Assembly (NCBI GenBank): GCA_000151295.1
Contig: GG745358.1
Location: 23,730 to 87,729, forward strand
Direction of reading: 5' to 3'
Length of the DNA stretch: 64,000 nucleotides
Origin: Allomyces macrogynus ATCC 38327
Lineage: Eukaryota > Blastocladiomycota > Blastocladiomycetes > Blastocladiales > Blastocladiaceae
The first letter of the stretch is position 1, and every line of letters begins with the position of its first letter. Positions 23,487-35,223 of the stretch are shown here, piece after piece. The notes beneath the pieces are model-generated. The model was not told the DNA's origin, did no database searches, and was given only the letters and a program-made list of their open reading frames with translations. A program made the translations under genes and the position numbers.

Positions 23487-24301
23487 TCATACCTCGCCCT
23501 TCGTCATGTCCACTCTGGACATCGGCCTCGCCCCGACCAAATACGCGCCCCACCCACTGGGCAGCCTCTCGGGCGGCGGCAGCGTGACCAGCGAGTCGTC
23601 AAACAACTCCACAAACTGCTCGGCCATCGCTCGCGCCGACGGAAACGAAAACGCGCGAAACTCGGCGACAATGGAATTGAAGTTCCATCGCTGCATGCGG
23701 CGCAGGCACGCGACCAGGACCCCCGTCTCGTGCACGCCCGTCGTACAGCAGACGAGCACCGGGTGCGTGCGCGGCGCGTCGAGCACGAGCTCGAGCGCTT
23801 CCTTGATGAGTTCTTCCGGGACCGGGCGCCAGGTGGCGGGTGGCGACGAGTTCGAGGTGGTGCTGAGTGTGGAGGGGGGGCCGAGGGTGGGGCGCCATGC
23901 GTGCGGTTGGCCGAGATGGATCTGGATTGACGACGACGACGTGAGTGGGTGGAGAGAGTTGTGTGGATCAGCGCGGATATTGGATGGACCAGCTCGATTT
24001 TCTGCTCGTCGAGGAACGCAAACACGGCGCGTGGGGGCAAGTCGGGTGAGAGGACCAGAACCGACTTGAGATGCAAAGTGCGCAGGTACGGAATGTGCGC
24101 CGCGGTCGGCATGCCGCTCCGGTAGACATTGGGCTCAACTTGCGCAAACGCGTCGGGCACGACCAGCAATGGTGGGGGAGCGCCCGATGACGACGAGGTA
24201 GCGGTGGCCGGCGTTGCCGCGGTCACGGCATCTTGAGGGGTTGCAATGGGCACGGGCACCACGGCCGCGATGGGTGTTGGTGTCGAAGATGCAGTCGCCA
24301 T
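23487..24301 (-). CDS. OCA/Siw14-type PFA-DSP phosphatase homologue, catalytic Arg missing
   Basis: Two exons, 24301-23990 and 23921-23487, 248 residues. The N-terminal 60 residues are A/P/T-rich. The atypical dual-specificity phosphatase fold then begins with FAQVEPNVYRSGMPTAAH and LRTLHLKSVLVLSPDLPP, ending in LVCCTTGVHETGVLVACLRR. In active Siw14-type enzymes the loop reads HC-x5-R. Here the His before Cys is Cys and the Arg position is Glu, so catalysis is doubtful. Yeast has several such degenerate paralogues (Oca2, Oca4, Oca6) acting with Oca1 and Siw14 in inositol pyrophosphate and stress signalling. I cannot say which one this matches best. Confidence 0.8.
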
Positions 24302-24612
24302 GGTGCTTGCTGGTTGACCCGTTTTGATACGATGTGATGGATGATGGTTGGTGATCGTGTCGGCGGGCGTGGCGAGGTTGGTTCTGGGAGACGAGTTGGT
24401 TCTGGTCGGCGAGTTGGTTCTGGTGGGCGAGTTGGTCGGACGTGGAAAGTGGCGGCGTGCAGGGCAAGGTTGGACCTTGCCTTGCACGCGTCGTGCTCGC
24501 GCGTGCAATGACACCCCCGCACCACCGGCACCACCACCTCCTCGACCGTGGCCGCTGTACGACTCCAAGCAAGTCCACGACGAGCTCGGCACTGTCTGCA
24601 CGCACCGACAGC
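24302..24612. promoter_or_regulatory. Shared upstream region, OCA-like (-) and hypothetical (+) genes
   Basis: 311 bp between two divergent start codons. A short direct repeat (gagttggttctgg-like, three times near 24390-24430) is visible. No TATA box. Confidence 0.45.
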
Positions 24613-26757
24613 ATGATGCTCGCTGCGGGCCTCGCCCCCGCCGCCGCCGGCACGGCCTCGCCCATCCATCACCACATTTCTCGACCCATCAACACCACGT
24701 CCAAGCCCGCGAGGCCCAGCTCGTTTGCTTCTCCATCCCGCACCCCACCGCGGCTGCGCGCGTCTCTCCATGCCGACTACTCGTCTACGTTGCGCCCTGC
24801 TGCCCCACAAGCTGCCGATCCAGACCGCCTGCGCGACGATGCGCGTGCACGCCAGTACGTCGCACGCATGCATGGCGTCTCCCACCCCACCACCGCGCCA
24901 CCTGTTCTGACCCTTCTCCACTGTAGCCTCTTCGAGTCGCACCGTCCCTCGCTCGACGCGGCCTACGCCGACCTGCTCCGCGCGCACGGCACCGACCCGT
25001 ACTTTCTCCACCGCGTGCTGGCCCTGCTCGCCAAGTGCGACTCGCACTACAAGCGGCAGCGCGCATTGCTCGCACTCGACAAGCTCGACGCGGAATTAAC
25101 GCGCGAGGACGACGAACTGATTCTCGCCGAGTCCGTGCGGCTGCACGACTTGCAGCTGGACCGCGAGGCGCGCGTCAGCGACGTGCGCGACGCGTCCGCG
25201 GGCACCTCCTGGTGGCGGCCGCGCGCTGCTGCTACTACCACCGCATCGCAACCGACTGTGACCGGCAACGTGCTGCCGACGAGGACCGCGCGGCACGGGC
25301 CCGACTCGTCGTCGGCGTCGCCGCCGTCGGTGCCATCGCGGGTACGTGGTCTTTGCGCGCACGCATGCACGCTCGTGTTTCCCATCATTGCTCACGCTCG
25401 CTTTGGGATGTAGACGCAGCGTCACGACGCGTTCCTGAAGGCCCTCCACCCACGCCTATCCTCGGCGGACCTCGCACGGCTCGTGGCTCCCGCGACCGAC
25501 CCGCACTCGGTGCCGGACCCGCTCCTCCCGCCCCTACCCGCGTCGTGGCCGACGCTCGCGGGCGCACCGCCCACATCCACCGGCGGTCCCACTCGCGGTT
25601 TCGGCATCGGCACGTCCTACGCGTCCGCTGCGGCCCCGACTGCCCTCTCGCCATCCTCGGCCTCCGCCCAAGGCGACGACGACGACGACGACACTTCCAC
25701 CGTGCCTGAGTTCAGCACCGGCAACCCGCCGAATGGCGGTACCGCCGACGAAGAACGCCGCGGCCGATCCCCCAACAAACGCCCGCGCGGTGACCTCCGC
25801 TTTGCGCCCGATACGACGACCGACCCACTGCAATGGCGCGAATGGGTGGCCGCCAATGCGGCCTCGGCGGCCGGGTCCGAATCGGCCATGTCGTCGCCGA
25901 TCTTGCGCGACATGCCGGCCCCGCACTCCCCCGTGGTCGATCGGCCAGGGATGTTTTCGGCGGATATGAAACACTCGTTGCGCGCGCACTTGGTGACGGA
26001 GCGCGACCGGTTGTTGGCGGAACAGGCGCAGTTGAGGGCGCTGATTGCGGATATGCGCCGGGATGTGGACGCGCCGGTTGCGGCGGTGGAGAAACGGGGA
26101 GAGGTGGGTGCGGTGGCGGCGAACGCGAAGGAGGAGGTGGAGGGTGGTGCAGATCGGGAACATGCCGCGTGGCACAAGTGGATGGTGGATGCCGGGCTGT
26201 TGGACGAGGGCGACCGCGAACTCGTCGAGCTCGACAATGATGACATTGACGAGGACGCCGTCGACCGCGCGCTGGCGGAAATGATCGAGGCCGAGGCCGA
26301 GACGGACGATGCCGATGCCGATGCCGACCTGCGCCGGATCCTGAATGACATGGACACGGACGACGAGCCGAGCGACTTGGACGATGACGACGAGAACCGC
26401 GAGTCTGACGCGACCGTTCTGCACCACGGCGAGCCGGTGCTCCCGCAGAGCGGGAGTGCCAGTATGCCTGCGGACCAGGCGGTGACCTCGCCGGCGCGCC
26501 CGCCGCTCACGATCGCGGTCCCGCGGCCGCCCGTCGACGGCGAATGGGGCGAGGCCGCACTGTTGGGCGTGGACCCGGGTCCGCCCACGACCATGTCGTT
26601 TGAGGAGGACTTGGCCGAGGCGATTTGTGCAACGCGGAGCGCGATGATGGCGGCGGCTGCCGCGGCCGCGGCCGCGGTCGGTGGGGTGGAGAATGTGGAT
26701 GCGGATGAGGAAGATGGTGGGGATGATGGCGCGGCGCGTGTTGCGGTCGTGTCGTGA
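24613..26757 (+). CDS. Uncharacterised protein with acidic, low-complexity C-terminal half
   Basis: Three exons, 24613-24854, 24927-25341 and 25414-26757, about 666 residues. Intron 1 is 72 nt and in frame, so a retained-intron reading is possible; its gtacgt donor and ctgtag acceptor argue for removal. The N-terminal part has a compact helical region (FLHRVLALLAKCDSHYKRQR then LDKLDAELTREDDELILAES) that looks like the only folded domain. The rest is P/S/T-rich, then a helical stretch (VTERDRLLAEQAQLRALIAD), then runs of D/E and A. A second ATG lies three bases downstream. No family recognised; nuclear localisation is suggested only by the basic RRGRSPNKRPRG patch. Confidence 0.65.
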
Positions 26758-28869
26758 GCGTCTTGTGTTGCAGCTGCAGGGTGAATGCACAGAGTGAGGT
26801 GCCGACTTGGGGATCAGGATGCGTGCGCGTGTGCGAAGCGCCGAGGCAGGGCAAGGCAAGTGAACGATACAGATAATCGGCAGCGACCGCCGTGCGCGTG
26901 CATCAGAGCGCCGACCAGGGCCCGTCCGGCCCGCGCAACTCGGTGGCGTCCTGCACTTTCCGCTTGGGGAAGTTGGAGCGCGATGGCCACGCATCAGTGT
27001 TTGATCACTGCGGCCGACACCACCACACCACGCTCGTCATCGACAATCAGTCGCGCAGGAGCCGCGTTTTGAGCGTACGACGCACGACTGCGCCCGTCCT
27101 CTCGCACGCCGGTCGAGATTGGCGGCGAGCTCAAAAGACAGCACCAAAACAGTTCCACACAGCACGCATGTCGTCCTGAGTATGTTGTACCGCAGCTCTT
27201 TGACTTACCGCGCGCACGTTAAGAATCGCTCCCCGAGCAAGAATAAACGCGTCAACGGACGCTTCTCAAAGATCACACCGACCACCTGGCCGGCCGGTCG
27301 AAGCCTGCGCGTGTTTCGTGATGTGGCGTGCCTTCGCCTCCTCTGGGCCCGCAGCCAGGCAACGCTTTCATTTTCTGGATTCCGGTGCACGGCGCGACCG
27401 TTTCGGCGAGGCGCGCGCTGGACCTGTTTGCACCGATTCACATTTTCGATTGTTGGATTTCAAATGCCCGCTCCGTCGTCCAGGCGCCACGGCCGAAATA
27501 CTTTTCGGAAGCAAGGAGCAACCACGCGCACGCAGTTTGAAACTTGGCGGTAACGAAAGAGCGCGCACTTGTCGCACGCCAGGTCCAGTTCCAAGCAACG
27601 ACTGATTCTGAAATCCCAATGACGACGCAGACGCGCAGGTGCCAAGCGCGCGAGTAGGTACGACGATGAACGGGTGCTAAACTTGGATCGTTACTGCCGC
27701 AAGTGCACGCGCGTTGCCGCGGCGGACAGCATTTTGGCCAGCAGCAGCACGATGACACGAATGATGAAGAGCGTGAGCAACGCGCACCCGGCATCGGTGT
27801 ACGTATCGAGGCGGGCAGCAGGTTACTGAAAAGTACTTCCGGCCGAGGGGATCTGGACGGTGGATGGATGCATCCGCAACGCGCGCGACTGCCCACGCCC
27901 ACGGCAGCAGATGGCATGGGACTCGGGGCGCTTTTGTGGCGTCCGCAGCTGTTCTTGACGCCCGCGCTTGCCGCCCCGCCTGCCCTGACCGGTGCCGTAC
28001 GTGACGGCCCTTGTGTGAGTGTGTGCAACACTGCAACACGGACGGGGCCGGCAAATCGTGCACCCCGTGCGCAAGTCTGCCACGTCCGGGCATGCCGGAC
28101 GGCGGCTGGCGACAAAGGGGAGTGCGCGCCATGGTTCGTGTCAGCCGGCGCGTCGGCTGCCAGTTGACAGGCATGAGCCGGCCGCAGCAAGCAGCTGTCC
28201 TGCTCGTATAGCTTATTTCGGGACCTCCTTCGAGTACGAGTCGGCCGGTCGGCCAGTGATCGATCCGCTCTCGCGACTCCTCCAGTGCTCGACGTGTACG
28301 GTCGCTCTGCTGTGCCTGTCCTCCACCCGCCCACGACTTGCCTGATCGCCCGCCCGGCCAAGTCAGCGACCAACCTTACCGCCGCCAAGTGGATCTGTGA
28401 CGCGCGCTGCCGGTGCTGCCGCTGCGTTGCGTCTCCTTTGTGCATTATTCTGGGCGATTGGAAGCAGAGACGGGTGCCATCGCCGGCCCCTCATCTGAGC
28501 GCAAGTGCTACGTGGAGCCGCGACGCGAACCGGTCCAAGGGCGTGCACACGCAAAAGTGGACCTCAACCGCCCAGCTCCCAAGCCATCATCCGTGTCCGC
28601 GATCGGCGGGCCTCCGCGCCGTGCGCCCTTCAAAACCCGCTCCTCCACGCGCACGCAGCGCGCGCCCCCAGTGTGGCGGCCGCAGCAGCAACGCCGACGC
28701 GACGCGACGCATCCTCTCCACCTGCGACGACAGCGACAACGACGCGTTTCGCCGCGAATTTTTTCATCCATCAACGCTCGCAGGACCTCGAACACGCGCA
28801 GAGACCTCGAACACGCAAGGCTCCGCAGCTCCGCTTCTCTCTCCACCTACCCGGACATCCGCATCCACC
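26758..28869. other. 2.1 kb gene-free stretch
   Basis: No coherent gene found on either strand. Long minus-strand ORFs such as 28445-27438 are cysteine- and arginine-rich without conserved blocks or splice logic. The right end must include the promoter and 5' leader of the next gene. Confidence 0.5.
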
Positions 28870-30460
28870 ATGTGGCACCCGTCGAACGACGCATCGAGCA
28901 ACGCAGCACCATGCCTGCGCTGCGCTCCGCCGCTGCACCCGCACGGTCCACCGACTTGGCAACACGACGCGGGTCTCGCGATACCGCACGTGCTTGCGAC
29001 CCCCGTAGCGACACCACCAGGTCCGCACGTCGCGAGCCCGCCCGCGGTCGTACGCGACCCCGGGTCCGGTCGGATCCCGATCGCAGCGTTGCTGAACAAC
29101 GACGACGATGAGGCCATGCTCGACGACGACGACGACGACGTCGAGAACGAGGCGGGTGCGGCCATGCACGACCATGCGACATTGCCGCTGCCCATGTCGC
29201 CGCTGGTCCTAGGGCCGCCGACGTCGCGGTCGGCAACGTGGCCACAGATTGGTGCTGCTGCGCAGCATCACGCTGCGCACGCGCGCGGGTTCCCGGCACT
29301 CACGGCGACCTGGCCGTCGCCACCCGCAGCGACCGGTGTCGCATCAACATCGCCACGGACCCCCACCGTTCCGCCGACCGGCAGTCTCGCGCGCGCAAGC
29401 CCGGCCGTTCCGGCACGACGCGCCGTCTCTGCGCGGTCCTCGTCCATCTCCTCGTCATCTCCTGCGACAGCACCCGCCGCGGCCGCGCCTGTGCGCCCCT
29501 TCTACGTGTTCACGCGCGCGTCGTACCGGCTGATGGTCGAGTGCGTCAAGCGCGGCGAGATCCCGTCGGCGGGCGCGATCCGCACGGCTGATCCGGGACA
29601 TGCGCTCTCGCTGAAGCGGTGGAAACGGCTGCAGGGGAACTTGAAGGTCGTGCCCGTGCGCGTGCGTGTTCCCGGACGTGCCGAGGAGTCAGCGGCCGCG
29701 GTGGCCGTGGTCGATCGGTTGGTGTGGAAGACGTGTGTGGTGGGGTTGTGGATCGTGCCGGTCGAGGTGCGTTGCAAGTGGGATCTGGAAAGGGGAAGAG
29801 GTGGGTGATCAGTTCGACTGACGGGAGAGATGGTGGAAACGTAGGACTGGCCCACAGTCGTGCACCAGGCGCACCTCGAGCGCGCGCTCGACGGGTCGGT
29901 GCGGCACGCGTCGTTGCAAAGGACGCTGCAGCAAGTACGCAATCCATGTTCCGCTCGCAACTCGAAAAGAAAAATCATGACCAGTCACTGATCAACCACC
30001 CACCCGTGCAACACAGCTCACGAGCGCATACCAGTACCGCCGGTCACGCAGTGGGCTCACGAGCGACGACGTGCGCCGAATCCTCGCGACATGCACGTGC
30101 CACGTGCGCAACACCGACGAAGAAGATGACGAGGGCTCGCTCGACCACCACCACCACACACCCGTGTCCCCAACCACGTCCACGTCCTCAGCGAGCGTCG
30201 ACGGCGAGGTGGAGAGTACCGACCCAGACTGGCGCAAGCGCGCACGGTCCCCGTCGCGCGATGACAACGATAATGACGACGAGAGTTCAAGTTTATCGCC
30301 AGTGAGCCCGTTGCGTCTCCGCGCGCATGGTCCGCCCACACCGCCGTCGCCGTTGCATGGGTCCGGGTTGCTCGTGGATCGTGCGCGCGCGAGCGTGCGG
30401 CGTGCGGTGAGTGTGCGCGGTGGGGTGCGGCCCTGGACGCCGCCGCAGGTGGAGGGGTGA
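28870..30460 (+). CDS. Uncharacterised protein with an integrase zinc-binding-like segment
   Basis: Three exons, 28870-29766, 29845-29934 and 30017-30460, 476 residues. The first half is P/A/T-rich with a poly-D run. A predicted folded region spans about residues 210-355. It starts PFYVFTRASYRLMVECVKRG, continues LVWKTCVVGLWIVPVEDW, and after splicing gives VVHQAHLERALDGSVRHASL then LTSDDVRRILATCTCHVRN. The order H-x2-H ... H ... Y ... DV-x2-IL-x2-C-x-C recalls the H2C2 zinc-binding module of retroelement integrases and their domesticated relatives, but the spacing is not exact (C-x-C rather than C-x2-C). No polymerase or DDE core is nearby. The tail is acidic, then S/P/R-rich. Function unknown. 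Confidence 0.6.
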
Positions 30461-30691
30461 ATAGCGTGGTTGGGAGAGGGTTCCTTGGGGAGCCTTGTGT
30501 AAAGATATCCATCCGTCTGAATGATCGTTGCGTGCGCGTCGTTGTGGATCGGGTTGAAGCGGGACGAGAGGAAGACGACAGGGTTGGGAACCTTGGCAGC
30601 GATTTTCGTATATTACACTGGGGTCGAACGAGCGAGCGTGCCGACGCGTGCCGCACGGGTTGCACTCCCAATTTCCGGCGGCATCGACGCA

Positions 30692-31042
30692 TCACGGGCT
30701 GCTCTTGGCAATGTACAGGACTAGAAATAATGATTGCGGGTGAAATTTCGTGCTGGAACCATTTCGCGTCGTCGTGCTGGGCTTGAAGACGTTACCATTA
30801 TTGCCGCGCACAAAAGCGTCGCCATACTTGTTGGTGACGCGGCCGTCGGCGACCTCGTGCGTGTCCTCGAGCACAATGTTCATGTAGCCGTCGAGGCACG
30901 TCAGGCGGCCGTGGTACTCGATGCCCGAGTGCAGCTTGACGACGACATGGCTGCCAATGGTCGTCGTGACAAACTCGGCGGGCGACTTGCGCGGCGCAGT
31001 GGCGGGCGCGGCGGGGGCCGAAATGGCAGAGGTTGAGGACAT
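30692..31042 (-). CDS. LSM6: U6 snRNA-associated Sm-like protein LSm6
   Basis: Member of the LSm1-7 (mRNA decay) and LSm2-8 (U6 snRNP) rings. Two exons, 31042-30796 and 30720-30692, 91 residues. Sm1 motif: IGSHVVVKLHSGIEYHGRL, then CLDGYMNIVLEDT. Sm2: NKYGDAFVRGNN joined by splicing to VLYIAKSSP. LSm6-specific features are the YMN in loop 3 and the DAFVRGNNVLYI end. The N terminus has an extra A/P-rich stretch of about 20 residues before SPAEF. Confidence 0.95.
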   Translation of the reverse strand: MSSTSAISAPAAPATAPRKSPAEFVTTTIGSHVVVKLHSGIEYHGRLTCLDGYMNIVLEDTHEVADGRVTNKYGDAFVRGNNGNVFKPSTTTRNGSSTKFHPQSLFLVLYIAKSSP

Positions 31043-31439
31043 GGTTGCGGGTAGTTGGAGCGCGCGCGGGTGGCCGACGCGACGGGGATCAGGGGGCCGG
31101 GCAACGTCGACGGATGTCGCGAGCGAGAGAGAGTCGGGTGTGAGACAGTGTCTCCTGGGCAGCACGTGCGTCCACGCCCGCTGCGCGCTGCTCGCGTTCT
31201 GTCCCTGCCCTTTCTCTTGCAGTCCGCCGCGGCGTTCCCGGTGCCGGTGGACTTGCACAACCACCACGGCCAATCCGATTGCTTTCACGCCCAAGATCGC
31301 GACGACGACGCTGCAACCGCCACGCCGGACGACAACCGACGCAACTTGCCGCATTGATCGCCGGCGCCTGATCGCCACCCCGACGTCAAGTGCACGCGGC
31401 CTTCAGACGCGCCCAGATCAACCTCTGTAAGCGACGACC
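31043..31439. promoter_or_regulatory. Bidirectional upstream region, LSM6 (-) and RG-rich protein (+)
   Basis: 397 bp between divergent start codons, GC-rich, without TATA boxes. Confidence 0.5.
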
Positions 31440-32240
31440 ATGGACAGGCCATACGGCGGCCGCGGCCGCGGCCGCGGTAATGGCGGAGGCGGAGGTATCC
31501 GCCTGGCTCCACTCCACGACGCACGAACGAACGCCGGCGAATCGCGCGATTGATCACGCTGTCCTCCACCTGCCGTAGGACGCGGTGGCGGCCCCTTCCG
31601 CAACAATGGCAACCCGAACCGCGGCAGCTGGGCTAGCAACGGCTCTTTCAACGCCGGATCCGCGCCCTCGACTGGTCCCGGTCCCGCGTGGCGTCCGTCG
31701 ACCACCGTACCCGCACCTGCCCCTCCCCCCGCCGAAGCCTTCCCGGCACTCGGGTCCGGCACGCCGCGCGCGACTTCCGGCGCACCGGCGGCACGCGGCG
31801 CATGGGGTCCGCCTGCCGCTGCGGGTGGGCCGCGGGTGCCGTACTCAGCGGTCGTTGCTGCAGGGACCCCTGCTGCTGCTGCTGCTGCGTCGAGTTCCGC
31901 AACCGCGTTGTCGTCGGCGGCCCAGCGTTCGGCAACTGCGACCCCTTCGCCGCCGCCGTCGGGTGGGTCTCTGACAGCCACGACCGCGCCGGCATTCAAT
32001 GTGCGTGAGGCGACCATGGTCATGAATAAGCGGTGGGAGATGATGCACCGCGTGGGCGCGCCGGCGCCGACCGTGTACCAGGCGCCGGTGGGGCATGATG
32101 GTACGCTAGCGTTGCCGCGGCTTTTGCGTTGTGGAATGCACGGTGAACTGACAAGCTTGGATTGTACCGTATGGGTCGGTTCTCAAGATGCAGTGCCGCG
32201 GATCGCCTTTCTCCAGGCCGTGGTGGCCCAAATACAATAA
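31440..32240 (+). CDS. RG/RGG-box, low-complexity protein (probable RNA-binding)
   Basis: Two exons, 31440-31494 and 31579-32240, 238 residues. The 84-nt intron has a gtatcc donor and a ccgtag acceptor. The start MDRPYGGRGRGRGNGGGG, continuing after the splice as GRGGGPFRNNGNPNRG, is an RGG box, common in mRNA- and ribosome-associated proteins. An EAFPALG motif follows, as in several RGG proteins, then a long P/A/S/T-rich region. A predicted ordered patch is VREATMVMNKRWEMMHRVG. A gtacgc word near 32100 could be another donor, so the C-terminal ~45 residues are uncertain. No specific orthologue named. Confidence 0.6.
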
Positions 32241-32684
32241 ACGCGTGGTGGATGGTCGTGCAGGCCGGGTGTAGCTTGGCGTAAAACATTCTTTTCGCTT
32301 CAGGTCGTGAGGGACCAGGCTTGCCAGGAGGCTGACGTGATGGTGGCAGATAAAGGAGGAGAGACGCGTCAAAAACGTTGGTGCGGCACGGCTTGCCGTT
32401 CGTTGGCTCTCCACACCTGTTCTCGACAACTTCGCCAGACGCCAGCGTCGCCGGCCATTCCCGCACAACCGCCGGCGCCCGGCTCGACAACTCTACCCCT
32501 CTCTGCGTGCAACTGATTGCAACGGCCTTGAGCGTGCGGCATGGCTACAACGACGCGACTTTCCACGCTCCAGTTCTGACGACCCTCAGCTACCGCGCCC
32601 ACGATAAGGACCCGCTCGCGATCACTCAGGGCCTGGCGATCACTGTTGTCTCTCTATCGGCTGCAAGCTAAAGATTTCTTGGCC
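32241..32684. other. Spacer before ALG5
   Basis: 3' flank of the RG-rich gene and promoter of ALG5; no supported ORF. Confidence 0.5.
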
Positions 32685-33981
32685 ATGGACCTGGGCGCCG
32701 CGGGACTCGCCGTACTCGTCTCGTCCCTCCCCGTTCCTGCTCTCGTGATTGCGCTCGTCGCCGTGATCATGACCGCCGCCGCCTTGGCTCGCCGACGCCA
32801 GCACGCCGCCATTTCCAAGAGTAAACTATCTAGTACGCAGCCGCTTGTCTACGGCACGCCCGCATACGACGCTGCCATCGAGTACCTCGAGCTCGCCCCC
32901 ACCAACGACCAGCTCGACGAGGAGCGATCACGCCCACGCCGCTCCATCCCGGGGCTGGACCCATCCCTGCGCGTCGTACGCCGCGCACACGTCCCCAACC
33001 TTGACGACAACACTGACCCGGTCCCGCTCGCCGCGATCTCGGTCGTGGTCCCGGCCTACAACGAGCAGACGCGGCTACCCGCCATGCTCGACGAGGCTTT
33101 CACGTACCTCCTCGCTGAACGTCGCACGCCGTCGTCATTTGAGATTCTCGTCGTGGATGATGGGAGCAAAGACCAGACGGTGGCGGTTGCGCTCGCGACG
33201 GCGCACCGATGGCGCAGGCAGCATGGTGCAAGGGACTGGCGGTTAGCGGTTGTGCGGCTGCCAAGGAATGCGGGCAAGGGTGGGGCTGTGCGCGTCGGGT
33301 TGCGCGCGGCGAGGGCGGAGCTGGTACTGTTTGCCGACGCGGACGGCGCGACGCGGTTCGCGGATGTGGAGAAGCTGGTTGCAGCGGTGCCGGGTCGCGC
33401 AGACGGCGGTGTATCGTGGCCCAGCACGGTGGACAAGGCGCGCGCGTGGCCGCCCGCTGTCGTGGTTGGATCCCGTGCGCACTTGGTCAGCACCGACGCG
33501 GTCGTCAAGGTACATCTCGCCCTGACCCGCACTGTTTGAGTCGGAACTGCCACTCACTCCTCCGTCCTCTGTCAACGTCCCAATCTAGCGCTCCTGGCTG
33601 CGCAACCTGCTCATGTACGCGTTTCACTGGGTCTTGTGGCTGCTCGCGGGCCCACTGCGCGACGTGGGTGACACGCAGTGCGGATTCAAACTGCTCACGC
33701 GTGACGCCGCGCGGGTCGTTGCGCCGGCATTGCACGTGCGCGGGTGGATCTTTGACATTGAGCTGCTGCTGCTCGCGCGCGCGCTCACATTCCCCGTCGT
33801 CGAGGTGGCCGTTTCGTGGCACGAGGTCGATGGGTCCAAGGTCAGTTTGATGACCGACTCGGTGCGCATGTTACTCGATCTGCTCGTGATTCGCGTGAGC
33901 TATATGGTCGGCCGTTGGAAGGTGCCAAGGGCGAGACCGCCACCACGGTCGGTCGATGGTGGGGAGGGCAAGCGGCGATGA
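32685..33981 (+). CDS. ALG5: Dolichyl-phosphate beta-glucosyltransferase (Alg5)
   Basis: ER GT2 enzyme making dolichyl-phosphate-glucose from UDP-glucose, the donor for the last three glucoses of the N-glycan precursor. Two exons, 32685-33509 and 33589-33981, 405 residues. N-terminal membrane anchor (VLVSSLPVPALVIALVAVIM). GT2 motifs: ISVVVPAYNEQTRLPAMLDE, ILVVDDGSKDQT, NAGKGGAVRVG and the metal-binding FADADGATRF. The second exon holds the Alg5/Dpm1-like end: DTQCGFKLLTRDAARVV, GWIFDIELL and EVAVSWHEVDGSKV. Confidence 0.93.
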
Positions 33982-34156
33982 AGGTGGGGAATAGAGACCT
34001 CGTTTGCAAAAGAGGTCCAGGAAACTCACTGTATCGAGACGGGAGAGGCAGATAAATACACAAGTGAGGTGCCTGAGCTCGACCCCGCGCAGCACCTCCA
34101 CGACACGCCCAAAAAAAGAGACACCATACCACGGGCCCAATCCCCACCATTGAGCT

Positions 34157-35223
34157 CTACTTCTTCGAGTTCTGGCGCTTCGACTTGCCCGGGCGCGGCG
34201 CCTTGTATCCCTTGGGCTTGGCGCCACCGAACCCCTTCTTTTTCTGGTCCTTCGTCGAGAACGTGAAATCCGCGGCCGAATCGGCCGTGTTCCGCTTACT
34301 CCCGCTCTTCTTCCCTCCGTGGCCGTACTTGACGTTCTTGGCCATGCGCTTACTGTTGGGCAACGGTTTGGCCGTCTTGGTCTTTTTTCGCGCAGGCTTC
34401 ACGTCGTCGTCGTCCGACATGATGGCAATATCGAGATCGTCCTCAAACGCCGTATCCTTGGCCTGCTCGAGCTTACGCTTCTTCTTGATGTCGGTCACCT
34501 TTTCGGCGAGCGCCTTTTCCTTGGCCTTGCGCTCCTTGAGAACCTCGGCCTGCACTTGCTTGCCAAACTTCTTTTGATCGCGCAAACGCTTGACTTCCTC
34601 GGATTTCTTGACCGAGGCCGTCTCCTCGATCAGCTTGGTCCGGATCCGTGCCATGTGTGCGTCGGTCTTGACCATCTGGATGGACGTGGGGAGATGCGGT
34701 TGGGTGGTGAGCCGCCGGTGCTGCTGAACTGTTGCACAATGCGCGCCATCAAACGAACGCACCTCGGCAAAGTAGTCCTCGGGCCGACTGAACGGGACCT
34801 TGGCGGCGAGGATCTGCTTGCGCGCGGCAATCGCCGACGCGAGCGCCTGGTTGTGGCTAGCATTCGCATTTCGGGGGTCAGCAATCCCGCGCGGTCCGAT
34901 CATGATGACACCCAAGGAGCGTACAAGGCGAGCTCGCGCTTCAGGTCATCGTGAATGTCAGCAATCGACGTGGGCGCCGACGACACGTGCGCGACGCACT
35001 CGATGAACGGGACGCCGGACGGAAGCGCGAATTCGGCGAGCGCCGCGAGCAGGCCTTTCTGGAACGGGTGAAGAGCGCGGAAGCGGGCGTCAGGAACGCA
35101 AGGGACGAGCGTGCGGGTGTGTGGTTGTGGTGGTCGCGTGGGGTGGTCGGGTCGGTTGCGGAAGAGGACACTGACCTCGTTGTTGACGCCCTCGCGAGCG
35201 GTGGGGGCAGCGGTGGCGGCCAT
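34157..35223 (-). CDS. EBP2: rRNA-processing protein EBP2
   Basis: Nucleolar factor for 27S pre-rRNA processing and 60S assembly. Four exons on the minus strand: 35223-35176, 35058-34925, 34856-34763, 34675-34157; 264 residues. The splices rebuild the family order: VNNEKGLLAALAEFALPSGV, then IHDDLKRELAF joined to HNQALASAIAARKQIL, KVPFSRPEDYFAE joined to MVKTDAHMARIRTKLIEE, then the basic tail KNVKYGHGGKKSGSKRNT and PGKSKRQNSKK. The N-terminal acidic region of animal EBNA1BP2 is absent, so this version is short. Confidence 0.92.

Noticed and set aside
25534..26994. 486-codon minus-strand ORF opposite the hypothetical gene at 24613-26757
   Set aside because: Arginine- and histidine-rich shadow of a GC-biased plus-strand gene; no domain signal.
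27438..28445. 335-codon minus-strand ORF in the 26.8-28.9 kb spacer
   Set aside because: R/C/A-rich without conserved blocks, and no neighbouring exon that continues it.
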